A DNA stretch of 35,539 nt from a virus: positions 1 through 35,539 of IMG/VR virus record IMGVR_UViG_3300020578_000233; one strand, given 5' to 3'. Below, piece after piece: positions 25,278-32,046 of this stretch; position 1 is the stretch's first letter; every line of letters begins with the position of its first letter. Under the pieces are notes generated by a model. It saw nothing but the letters and a program-made list of their open reading frames with translations. It made no database searches and had not been told where the DNA came from. Both the position numbers and the translations under genes were made by a program.

Positions 25278-25774
25278 TTAATACTTATAAAATCATCCAA
25301 ATAATCTTTACAACAAGTGTACCAAATTATTTTTGATATTGGTTTATTATTATAAATTTTTTCAATTTTTGAATATTCTAGCCAGCCTATATTTTTAAAT
25401 CTATTATCGTCTTTTGAAACCGCAACAAAATTTATAGTATCGTCCTCACACCAATTATTTTCTTTAATATATTTTGCTTTAATTTTCATTAAATTTAACC
25501 ATATTTTTTTTCGCCTATGTTTAGGGTCTGTCCACCCCCACAAATGATATATTTTATTTTGTTTATTTTTATTATCAATATATTTAATCATAGATGTTGT
25601 GCCTACTAATTTTTCATTAATGTAGGCTCCAAAATGTTTATATTCTCCTTTTGCAATATCAGGAAAATTTTTTTCGTAATATTCTTTTTGTGCAACCATA
25701 TTATTTTCGTTTTTAATAAATTTAAATATTTCATTAAAATTTTCTATAATTTTATATTCAATTTTTTTATTCAT
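25274..25774 (-). CDS. GNAT acetyltransferase-like protein, tandem copy 2
   Basis: 166 residues, a tandem paralogue of the gene at 24750. Shared blocks: E-Y-K-I-(I/V)-E-N-F-N-E-I-F, K-H-F-G-A-Y, K-L-V-G-T, S-M-I-K, N-K-I-Y-H-L-W, I-W-L-x-L-M-K, N-x-W-C and D-N-R-(Y/F)-K-N-(L/I)-G-W. The acetyl-CoA loop is again non-classical (H-R-R-K-K-I-W-L). The two copies overlap by four bases. They have diverged clearly, with charged-residue changes through the second half, so they probably act on different acceptors or form a heterodimer. The start follows an A/T-rich stretch without a strong Shine-Dalgarno and is coupled to the upstream gene by an eight-base overlap. Confidence 0.7.
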   Translation of the reverse strand: MNKKIEYKIIENFNEIFKFIKNENNMVAQKEYYEKNFPDIAKGEYKHFGAYINEKLVGTTSMIKYIDNKNKQNKIYHLWGWTDPKHRRKKIWLNLMKIKAKYIKENNWCEDDTINFVAVSKDDNRFKNIGWLEYSKIEKIYNNKPISKIIWYTCCKDYLDDFISIK

Positions 25775-26438
25775 TTAAATTGCTATATTGCATAGGTATA
25801 AAGTCACTTTTTAAATAGCCTTTATTTTTAAATATATTATGTAACAATTTAGGTTTTAATATTGCATATTTAATTGCTACCGTAAAATTTGAACCATATT
25901 CGCCTATCATAATATTTTGATAACTATATTTACCTGTCTCTCCTTTATTATACATACTGTCTATAAAAATATGATATCTTCTAAAAGCTGAACTATTTTT
26001 GAACCATTCTTCCTCTCTTTTATTCCAACCTTTTACTTCAGTAACCCAATACCATTGAAAACAGCTTTTACTTTCTGCAAATTTGACGGCATTATCTATA
26101 CACTCGGCTAGTCCCATTAATTTTACATTGTAAAGATTACTAATATTTGGCCTAACAGTCATATTAGATATGTAATGAATAGGAAGTGTTTTCCAAAAAT
26201 TTTGAGTTAAAAATGATATAATACGTCCATTATCATCAAATGAACCTAAAACTTGAATAAAACCTTGAACGTTTTCCGAATTTTTAAAATTTTCTGACAA
26301 TTGTAGATAGTTTTTTATTCTATCTTTTAATATTTGATCGTGTTGTGATGGCCTTCTTTTTTTGACTTGACACCATCTTGCGTCAACTAATTCAATAATT
26401 TGTTCAAAATCACTTAAATTTAATCGCCTAGTAATCAT
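25767..26438 (-). CDS. GNAT-like acyltransferase, 223 aa
   Basis: 223 residues. The opening M-I-T-R-R-L-N-L-S-D-F-E-Q-I-I-E-L-V is the typical first strand and helix of a GNAT protein. Strands follow at V-Q-G-F-I-Q-V-L-G-S-F and I-H-Y-I-S-N-M-T-V-R-P, the latter at the position of the V-x-P-x-x-x strand 4, then a helix that would face CoA (V-K-L-M-G-L-A-E-C-I-D-N-A). W-Y-W-V-T-E-V is the next strand. The R/Q-x-x-G-x-G/A loop is not obvious, so acetyl-CoA use is uncertain. It is the first gene of the minus-strand operon and starts at the edge of a bidirectional late promoter. Not a paralogue of the tandem pair by eye. Confidence 0.6.
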   Translation of the reverse strand: MITRRLNLSDFEQIIELVDARWCQVKKRRPSQHDQILKDRIKNYLQLSENFKNSENVQGFIQVLGSFDDNGRIISFLTQNFWKTLPIHYISNMTVRPNISNLYNVKLMGLAECIDNAVKFAESKSCFQWYWVTEVKGWNKREEEWFKNSSAFRRYHIFIDSMYNKGETGKYSYQNIMIGEYGSNFTVAIKYAILKPKLLHNIFKNKGYLKSDFIPMQYSNLNE

Positions 26439-26445
26439 ATAAATA
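26438..26445 (+). promoter_or_regulatory. T4-type late promoter, plus-strand arm
   Basis: Exact TATAAATA, left arm of a 25-base inverted repeat. It would start plus-strand transcription near 26451 for the gene at 26468. Its first base is also the first base of the start codon of the divergent minus-strand gene. Confidence 0.7.
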
Positions 26446-26454
26446 ACTATATAT

Positions 26455-26462
26455 TATTTATA
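26455..26462 (-). promoter_or_regulatory. T4-type late promoter, minus-strand arm
   Basis: Exact TATAAATA on the minus strand, right arm of the same inverted repeat. It would start minus-strand transcription near 26449 for the six-gene operon that begins at 26438. Start sites of the two arms would lie within a few bases of each other, so both cannot be occupied at once. Confidence 0.7.
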
Positions 26463-26467
26463 CTATT

Positions 26468-27298
26468 ATGTCAACCTTATATGAAAAGATAATTAAGATT
26501 CCACATCTCAATTTAACATCTTATTTGCCAAAAGTTCCTTTAAATGATATGTTAAAAGACCTATATCAATTTAAAGATAGCGATTATTTTCCTTATAAAA
26601 CTGCAACTAAAAATAAACAATTTTTAGAATTTTTAGGTAATAATTGGAAAGGTATGTGTTTAATAGACTCTACTGAAGATGGCCGACAACATAATGATTA
26701 CTATACGAGTAAAGTAAATGCCGATATTTTAAAACATAATTTTAAAAACGATAAAGCAGTTTTTCAGCCTACAAATATTGGTAAATTATGCCCTCATATG
26801 ACAAAATATTGCTATGATATTGCAAAAAGTCCTCAAAGAACAAGATTAAGTAGATTAGTTGTGAACGGTAATTTTCATTGGCATAGCCATAAAGTTTTAG
26901 CTGAATCAACAACAGCAGATAAAAGATTTACAAATAAAACAGGTAAATATGAAAAAACTTTAATTATACACATTGTATTAACAACAAATAATAATTGCTG
27001 GATGGGAGTTTCAAATCAACACCCAATGGGAGGTCATCCTTTTGAAATACACAAACAACATTATGGCTTAGGAGAGGTATGGATTTTAAATGGTCATTAC
27101 TATCATAATGTATTTAATAGTGGCACAACAACAAGAGAACATATAATGCTTTATGCAAATATAGATGATGAAAAACTTGCTCCTATTTTAGAAAGAGCAA
27201 TTAATGATTACAAAGGCCCTATAATTGATGACGAAATTATACCTCAAAGAATTACAGGTTCATTTGTATTAAATCATAAAACAGGATTACCGTTTTAG
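26468..27298 (+). CDS. Aspartyl/asparaginyl beta-hydroxylase-like oxygenase (HSH variant)
   Basis: 276 residues. The layout R-L-S-R-L-V-V-N-G then F-H-W-H-S-H, I-I-H-I-V-L-T-T-N, G-E-V-W-I-L-N-G-H-Y-Y-H-N-V-F-N-S-G and T-R-E-H-I-M-L-Y-A matches the core of aspartyl/asparaginyl beta-hydroxylase-type double-stranded beta-helix enzymes (iron ligands, then G-E-v-W...H-x-V-x-N-x-G, then R-x-H). The usual HxD is replaced by H139-S-H141; the distal His is H213 (or H210) and the 2-oxoglutarate Arg is probably R223. Beta-hydroxylases of this group often lack the acidic ligand, so activity is still possible. First plus-strand gene from the bidirectional promoter; five bases separate it from the next oxygenase gene. 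Confidence 0.6.
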   Translation: MSTLYEKIIKIPHLNLTSYLPKVPLNDMLKDLYQFKDSDYFPYKTATKNKQFLEFLGNNWKGMCLIDSTEDGRQHNDYYTSKVNADILKHNFKNDKAVFQPTNIGKLCPHMTKYCYDIAKSPQRTRLSRLVVNGNFHWHSHKVLAESTTADKRFTNKTGKYEKTLIIHIVLTTNNNCWMGVSNQHPMGGHPFEIHKQHYGLGEVWILNGHYYHNVFNSGTTTREHIMLYANIDDEKLAPILERAINDYKGPIIDDEIIPQRITGSFVLNHKTGLPF

Positions 27299-27303
27299 CA
27301 ATT

Positions 27304-28002
27304 ATGAAAAAAACTGATTATTATAAAAAATTATTATTTTGTCCTTTAGATTTGCCTACACCTCCTGACGTTGATTATAATAAATTTAGTGAATGGCATT
27401 TAGAACAATTAGAATACAATAAAAAACATAACAAGACGGCAGCTTTGGCTGATGGTAAACAAGAATATCCTTGGCAAGTAAGTTGGGCATTATGGTGGAA
27501 CACTTACGATAAACCAAATCCTTGGATATGTGATTTTGATAAAAAGTTTCCGGAGTTAGTAGAATATATAAAACAATATCCTTTTACACAAGCAAAAAGT
27601 ATTAGTTTTCTCAATCAAAAAGAAAGTAGAGATGTATATTTACATACTGATCCTGATAAAAGATGGGGCATGAGATTTTATTTAAAAAACGGCTTAGGAG
27701 AGAAACTATATTTTGTAAAAAGTTTAGAACAAAGAAAAGAACGTTTAAAAACTATGCAAGATGGCCAGTATAATGATTTGTGGGAAAATAGTCAAAAAGA
27801 AAAGTTATATGCTAAATTTCCAACACAAAGATGTGCTTGGATGTTAAATAGTATGGACGCTTTTCATGGTGTAGAAAAAAATCCTAAGCCTGCTGGTAAT
27901 AGAATAAGTTGTGTTTTAATAGGTGATTACAATTATGAAAAACTATTTAAATTATTTGATCGTAGTATTGAAAAATATAAAGAGTATGCGATTTTCTACT
28001 AA
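27304..28002 (+). CDS. Fe(II)/2OG oxygenase-like protein (HTD...H...R)
   Basis: 232 residues. H114-T-D116 in V-Y-L-H-T-D-P-D-K, distal H188 in M-D-A-F-H-G-V-E, and R200 in G-N-R-I-S-C-V-L-I-G are the expected ligands, with strands M-R-F-Y-L-K-N-G and K-L-Y-F-V-K between. The N-terminal third (P-L-D-L-P-T-P-P, then aromatic Y-P-W-Q-V-S-W-A-L-W-W) carries many Trp and Tyr, perhaps a substrate pocket for a hydrophobic or sugar compound. The middle has a Lys/Glu-rich helical insertion (about 140-170). Lies eight bases upstream of the desaturase gene, which suggests a common pathway, but lipid substrates are only a guess. Confidence 0.65.
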   Translation: MKKTDYYKKLLFCPLDLPTPPDVDYNKFSEWHLEQLEYNKKHNKTAALADGKQEYPWQVSWALWWNTYDKPNPWICDFDKKFPELVEYIKQYPFTQAKSISFLNQKESRDVYLHTDPDKRWGMRFYLKNGLGEKLYFVKSLEQRKERLKTMQDGQYNDLWENSQKEKLYAKFPTQRCAWMLNSMDAFHGVEKNPKPAGNRISCVLIGDYNYEKLFKLFDRSIEKYKEYAIFY

Positions 28003-28010
28003 ATATCTAT

Positions 28011-28775
28011 ATGAAAAATTTATTTCGTTCTAATACTAATTACTTTATACCAATACAAATTTCATTAACAATAATTTTATTATTAGCAATGATATTAGGT
28101 GATTTTAATTGGAAATGGTGGTTAGCTGGTGTTATAAGTTATTTTGTAACGGGTTGTTTAGGTATTACAGTTACTTTTCATAGATATTTAACACATCATA
28201 GTTTTAAAATGTCTAAAACTTTAGAATATCTTTTTAGTTTTTTTGGTGCTATGGGCGGTACAGGCTCTACAATAGGTTGGGTGGCCGTACATAGACATCA
28301 CCATGATAATAGTGATACTGTAAATGACCCTCATAGCCCAAGACATCAAGGCTGGAAAGTTTTATTTCCTAATTATAATTTTACTTGGAATAAATGGGCT
28401 GTAAGAGATTTACTTGTAAATAAATTTCATTTATTTTTACATCAATATTATTTTTTAATACTTGCATTATGGGCTGTATTACTAACTTTAATATTTGGTA
28501 TAGAAGGATTTATATTTTTATTTTCTATGCCTATTGTGTGTCAAGTATGGTCAAGTGTATTAAGCAACTATGTAAATCATGCTCAATGGGTGCCTCTTGG
28601 TTACAGAAATTTTAATTTAAAAGATGATTCAGTAAATAATGCTTTATTAGCTTTAATTACATTTGGCGAAGGTTGGCATAATAATCATCACGCAACACCT
28701 GGCCGTGCTTCATTTAAAAGAAGATGGTGGGAGTTTGATTTGACTGGTAGTATTATTAATCTAATCAAAAAGTAA
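28011..28775 (+). CDS. Membrane fatty-acid desaturase (delta-9 type)
   Basis: 254 residues. Membrane di-iron desaturases insert a double bond into a fatty acyl chain. The three histidine boxes are complete: H-R-Y-L-T-H-H (57-63), H-R-H-H-H (94-98) and H-N-N-H-H (223-227). Hydrophobic stretches at about 13-30, 37-56, 72-92 and 145-180 fit the four membrane segments of the family. The length is somewhat short of bacterial acyl-CoA desaturases (about 270-320) but all boxes are intact, so it should be active. It needs an electron donor, which is not encoded in this window. Sits between two oxygenase-like genes (gaps of eight and six bases). Likely acts on host or phage-directed membrane lipid. 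Confidence 0.92.
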   Translation: MKNLFRSNTNYFIPIQISLTIILLLAMILGDFNWKWWLAGVISYFVTGCLGITVTFHRYLTHHSFKMSKTLEYLFSFFGAMGGTGSTIGWVAVHRHHHDNSDTVNDPHSPRHQGWKVLFPNYNFTWNKWAVRDLLVNKFHLFLHQYYFLILALWAVLLTLIFGIEGFIFLFSMPIVCQVWSSVLSNYVNHAQWVPLGYRNFNLKDDSVNNALLALITFGEGWHNNHHATPGRASFKRRWWEFDLTGSIINLIKK

Positions 28776-28781
28776 TACGAT

Positions 28782-29369
28782 ATGTATTCTAATCTGGCTT
28801 TTTTACCTATTAAAGTAGATTTTTTTAAAAATTTTAATATTATAGAAGATTTTCCTAATCAATTTCATTTTTGGAACTATAAACAATTACTAGACGAAAA
28901 TAACAAATCAAATTATGATGTAAAACCTTGGCGCACAGATTTAAATAAAGAATATGATTTTGTTAAAAAATTAGTAGAACAATTACCCTATGATAATTTA
29001 TCTAGTGTAAGAATAACAAAACAATTACATCCAGTTTTACAACATTTAGATATAACAACACTTGATTGTCCTTTAAATATATACGAGGATTTTGTAAAAA
29101 ATGAACCTTGTGGATATAGATTTGTTTTGATAAACAAAAATACTTTTTTACAATTTTTTATTAAAGAACAATGGGTAACAGCTAATTTGCCTGATAATAC
29201 GTATTGTTATTTAATGAATACAACTAAACTATTACATAGAGTTTTATCTTTTGATAATATGAGTGAAAGAATTACAATATATGTAAGAGGTAATGTTAAT
29301 AAAGAAAAACATTTAAAAAATATAGAAAATAATTTAAAGTCTTACGAAAAGTATGCTTTATATATGTAA
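28782..29369 (+). CDS. Fe(II)/2OG oxygenase-like protein (HLD...H...R)
   Basis: 195 residues. H88-L-D90 in V-L-Q-H-L-D-I-T-T, distal H152 in K-L-L-H-R-V-L-S and R163 in S-E-R-I-T-I-Y-V-R-G form the oxygenase triad; the strand G-Y-R-F-V-L-I and Q-F-F-I lie between. In spacing it resembles the 196-residue protein at 24163 (both with H-R-V after the distal His), but their sequences differ elsewhere. It is the last gene of the plus-strand set that starts at 26468; its stop overlaps the stop of the convergent gene by 12 bases. Substrate unknown. Confidence 0.65.
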   Translation: MYSNLAFLPIKVDFFKNFNIIEDFPNQFHFWNYKQLLDENNKSNYDVKPWRTDLNKEYDFVKKLVEQLPYDNLSSVRITKQLHPVLQHLDITTLDCPLNIYEDFVKNEPCGYRFVLINKNTFLQFFIKEQWVTANLPDNTYCYLMNTTKLLHRVLSFDNMSERITIYVRGNVNKEKHLKNIENNLKSYEKYALYM

Positions 29370-30107
29370 GAGTTTTAAATAAGGTTTATTTAATTTAGCA
29401 AATACTCTTAATTGTATTCTTTGACTTTTAACTTCTGTCGTACAGTGTAAACAAGCGTCATCAAAATGCCAAGCTTTATGTTTACTCTCATCTACCATAA
29501 ATTTTTTACCAGTATTATAATCTTGTATCCATAAGTTGGCACCACCATCGGCTACGTTCAAAGTGATAGAACAAAAACCTTTATTGTAAAAATTTTTATT
29601 TGTTTGAGGCCCACTATCTTTATGTACAACGCCTATGCTTGGTGGCTCTTGTAATATACAACGTACTGTTAAAGGATATTCTATTGGTAATGATTTTATA
29701 ACACTTTTAGTATATGATATATTTAAATCTTCACGCCAAGACCAAGGATTAGTATATTTTATCCATAAAGGCAATCTATCATTATTTTCAAATTTACCTT
29801 CCCAAGATTCTTTTTGAGATTTTTCTTTTTCAGGTAAATAAGTTAAATTTAACATTTGAAAAGTATTATATTCTCCTTTAACTAATTTTCTTTCTCCGTT
29901 TTCTTGCACATAATGATGTATCTGTTTGTTTTTTTCAAACATAGCTTCAGGAAATATATCGCCATTTGGGTCCCACCTACTATGGCCTTTTTCATTGTAA
30001 TCTGTGGTAGCGACCATACTTTTTTCAAATACATTGTTTGTTAATAATTCATCTTTGATTTTTTGTTGGTCAAAATCAAAATCAATACTAGCCCATACTG
30101 GTATCAT
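29358..30107 (-). CDS. Fe(II)/2OG oxygenase-like protein (HKD...H...R), 249 aa
   Basis: 249 residues. H162-K-D164 in G-V-V-H-K-D-S-G-P, the distal H221 in D-A-C-L-H-C-T-T and R230 in S-Q-R-I-Q-L-R-V-F give the triad. Strand C-S-I-T-L-N-V and the glycine turn A-D-G-G-A-N-L-W come between. The N-terminal 150 residues have no recognisable domain; they contain a G-H-S-R-W-D-P-N-G segment and many acidic residues. First strand of the second minus-strand operon to reach the convergent boundary; it overlaps the GNAT-like gene upstream by 20 bases. Substrate unknown. Confidence 0.65.
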   Translation of the reverse strand: MIPVWASIDFDFDQQKIKDELLTNNVFEKSMVATTDYNEKGHSRWDPNGDIFPEAMFEKNKQIHHYVQENGERKLVKGEYNTFQMLNLTYLPEKEKSQKESWEGKFENNDRLPLWIKYTNPWSWREDLNISYTKSVIKSLPIEYPLTVRCILQEPPSIGVVHKDSGPQTNKNFYNKGFCSITLNVADGGANLWIQDYNTGKKFMVDESKHKAWHFDDACLHCTTEVKSQRIQLRVFAKLNKPYLKLLHI

Positions 30108-30717
30108 TATATTCCTTTGGTAAATATTTTTCTTTAAATTCTTTCAAAGAACAACTTATTAATTTAACTGCTATTTTTTGTTTTGTATTATTAATATTAT
30201 ATACATTATCCAAAAAAATTAAATCATTATAAAAAGTAGAATTTTTATTACCTAATGTTACTGCTTTTTTATCTTTAACTCTTTTTAAAAATTTAATCAG
30301 CCATTCATTATATATATTAAAAGTAAAAACAACCGCTTTGACATTTAATTTTTTAGCTTCTTCAAATTGTTTGGGTAACAAGTAATCGCCTTGCCACCAT
30401 TTTTTTCTTGCATTAAGATTTGTCCAGGTACGAGAACCTAATATCATAATATCTTTTGACCAAGGACTTATATAACAACCACTGGCCGCTATGGGTTTTT
30501 CATCTTTTAATAACACAAAAAATTTACCTTTATCAAATCTTTTTTTCTTAACAATACTATACATTAATGATGATTTATTATTTTGCCAATTTTTCCAATT
30601 AATATTTTTAGATGCTACGCTATTATCTTTTTCAGAAAGTTTACATATTTCTTCTAAATTTTTTTTATAATCTTGCCAGTTTAAACTGTTTATAGATAAT
30701 ACTTCAATATTATTCAT
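30088..30717 (-). CDS. GNAT-like protein, 209 aa
   Basis: 209 residues. Strand F-F-V-L-L-K-D-E-K-P-I-A-A-S-G-C-Y, strand I-M-I-L-G-S-R-T-W-T and the helical region L-P-K-Q-F-E-E-A-K-K-L-N, followed by V-K-A-V-V-F-T-F-N and a Y-N-E-W-L-I-K-F-L segment, have the order of a GNAT fold (second strand, conserved beta-bulge strand, CoA helix, C-terminal strand). The CoA-loop consensus is not clear (A-R-K-K-W-W-Q-G-D). Basic overall. Member of the second minus-strand operon together with three oxygenase-like genes. Assignment is weaker than for the tandem pair. Confidence 0.5.
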   Translation of the reverse strand: MNNIEVLSINSLNWQDYKKNLEEICKLSEKDNSVASKNINWKNWQNNKSSLMYSIVKKKRFDKGKFFVLLKDEKPIAASGCYISPWSKDIMILGSRTWTNLNARKKWWQGDYLLPKQFEEAKKLNVKAVVFTFNIYNEWLIKFLKRVKDKKAVTLGNKNSTFYNDLIFLDNVYNINNTKQKIAVKLISCSLKEFKEKYLPKEYNDTSMG

Positions 30718-30727
30718 TAAATTTATT

Positions 30728-31537
30728 TTATTTTACAAATAGTTTTTCTTCAACAATTTCTTTTATAGGTTTGCCAAAATATTTACTTTTGTTATACGTA
30801 TCTGTATTTTTATCGTAATTTAACCAAGGTGTTAATCCTAATACAATGTTAATTCTAGGTTCTTTTGTTTTTGGTACTTTTAAAAAAGCAGCTCTATGAT
30901 CTAATCTTGTATTCCACAAATAAACTTTTCCAGTTTCTAAAACATAAGTTTTATTTTTGAATTGTATCACATATTCTTCACTTGTTTGTAAAGGTATATT
31001 TACTCTTAATATTTGACAAGTAGGTTCGTCAATATGCCAACCATCATTTTCGTTAAATGGTAATTGATTATAACCAAAAAGATATGCTACTCTACTTCTA
31101 ACTATATGAAAATTAAATCTATCTAAAAAAAATCCTAAATGTTTTTGAATAACATCATCTATTTTTCTAAATCCTAAACCATCATAATATGTATCTTTCA
31201 TTTGTTTATGATCTCCTGGATCTATATTTGAGCTATGATTTTGGCTTAATAATTTTGAACCAAAAACTTGGTGATAAATGTTTTCCGATTTTTCAAAAAA
31301 AGTTGGATTGTAGGTTAATCCAAAACCCTTATATGTATTACTTGTAAAGTATTTAGTGCGCCACGCTTGTAAATGCACCTTTTTTTCTATTGCTTTTACT
31401 CCTTCTAAAATTTTACTTACAGGAGGTAAATTTAATTCTTCAAGTGTAAATTCATACCAATCAAAATTAATTTGAAGTTCATCTGTATTTTCAAAAAGCT
31501 TTAATGCTTCATTATATATCATAATATTTTTTTTCAA
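30728..31537 (-). CDS. Fe(II)/2OG oxygenase-like protein (HID...H...R), 269 aa
   Basis: 269 residues. H168-I-D170 in D-G-W-H-I-D-E-P, distal H214 in T-R-L-D-H-R-A-A-F and R228 in E-P-R-I-N-I-V-L-G-L are the iron and 2-oxoglutarate ligands. Around them are L-R-V-N-I-P-L-Q and the strand turn T-G-K-V-Y-L-W-N, a pattern close to that of aspartyl-hydroxylase-type proteins. The N-terminal 160 residues include an aromatic-rich stretch and are not assignable. It overlaps the next upstream oxygenase (31512-31982) by 26 bases. Substrate unknown. Confidence 0.65.
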   Translation of the reverse strand: MKKNIMIYNEALKLFENTDELQINFDWYEFTLEELNLPPVSKILEGVKAIEKKVHLQAWRTKYFTSNTYKGFGLTYNPTFFEKSENIYHQVFGSKLLSQNHSSNIDPGDHKQMKDTYYDGLGFRKIDDVIQKHLGFFLDRFNFHIVRSRVAYLFGYNQLPFNENDGWHIDEPTCQILRVNIPLQTSEEYVIQFKNKTYVLETGKVYLWNTRLDHRAAFLKVPKTKEPRINIVLGLTPWLNYDKNTDTYNKSKYFGKPIKEIVEEKLFVK

Positions 31538-31982
31538 TAATTCTATTAGCTACTTTTTCAAAACTTTCATTTTCAATAGATATTTTAAATAATAATCTTT
31601 CATTGTCGCCATTTGTAACACTATGTGGTTGTGTCGTATCTAATAAAGCACTTTTATAAAAATAATTTTGGCCATTTATTGTTATAGCCGTGTTACTTTC
31701 ACTTAATAAAAAATTTAAAGAACATTTTGTTGTACCATCTGTATGCGTGTTTATAAAAGCATTAGGTTTTAACCAATAAAATCTAGGTGTACCTGTAACT
31801 TCAAAATCTTTCATAATTTCTTTTATATAATCACAAGAATATATACTGACTTTCCAATCTGTAAAAATTTTATTTGGATAACGGCCGTCTGTATGAAATG
31901 CAGATAACTTTTTAGCTTCTTCAGATTCTTTTAAAATTAAATCTTTTTTAAGTTCGTATTTTAAATGTAATAATGGTTGCAT
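31512..31982 (-). CDS. Small Fe(II)/2OG oxygenase-like protein (HTD...H...R), 156 aa
   Basis: 156 residues, the shortest of the set. H80-T-D82 in F-I-N-T-H-T-D-G-T, distal H120 in T-Q-P-H-S-V-T-N and R129 in N-E-R-L-L-F-K-I-S form the triad; the strand F-R-F-Y-W-L-K-P-N-A-F precedes it. At this size it is close to a bare double-stranded beta-helix core. First gene of the second minus-strand operon. The start lies about 27 bases downstream (in minus direction) of a near-consensus late box. Substrate unknown. Confidence 0.65.
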   Translation of the reverse strand: MQPLLHLKYELKKDLILKESEEAKKLSAFHTDGRYPNKIFTDWKVSIYSCDYIKEIMKDFEVTGTPRFYWLKPNAFINTHTDGTTKCSLNFLLSESNTAITINGQNYFYKSALLDTTQPHSVTNGDNERLLFKISIENESFEKVANRIIEKKYYDI

Positions 31983-32008
31983 AATTATCAGTTTTAAATA
32001 TATATAAC

Positions 32009-32016
32009 TATTTATC
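32009..32016 (-). promoter_or_regulatory. Possible late promoter for the second minus-strand operon
   Basis: On the minus strand GATAAATA, one mismatch to the TATAAATA box, about 27 bases before the ATG of the 156-residue gene. It lies back to back with the exact plus-strand box at 32020-32027. Low confidence because of the mismatch. Confidence 0.4.
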
Positions 32017-32019
32017 TGT

Positions 32020-32027
32020 TATAAATA
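32020..32027 (+). promoter_or_regulatory. T4-type late promoter for the second structural block
   Basis: Exact TATAAATA. The transcript would begin near 32033, directly in front of the Shine-Dalgarno AAGGAG at 32034-32039 for the gene at 32047. This is the cleanest promoter plus ribosome binding site in the window. Confidence 0.8.
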
Positions 32028-32046
32028 ACATATAAGGAGTGATTAT

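Larger units (their letters stand above)
26438..26462. repeat. Inverted repeat carrying two opposed late promoters
   Basis: Two perfect nine-base arms (TATAAATAA and TTATTTATA) flank a seven-base spacer. Each arm is a complete late promoter box, one on each strand, so the palindrome is the promoter pair itself rather than an operator or terminator hairpin. Confidence 0.7.
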
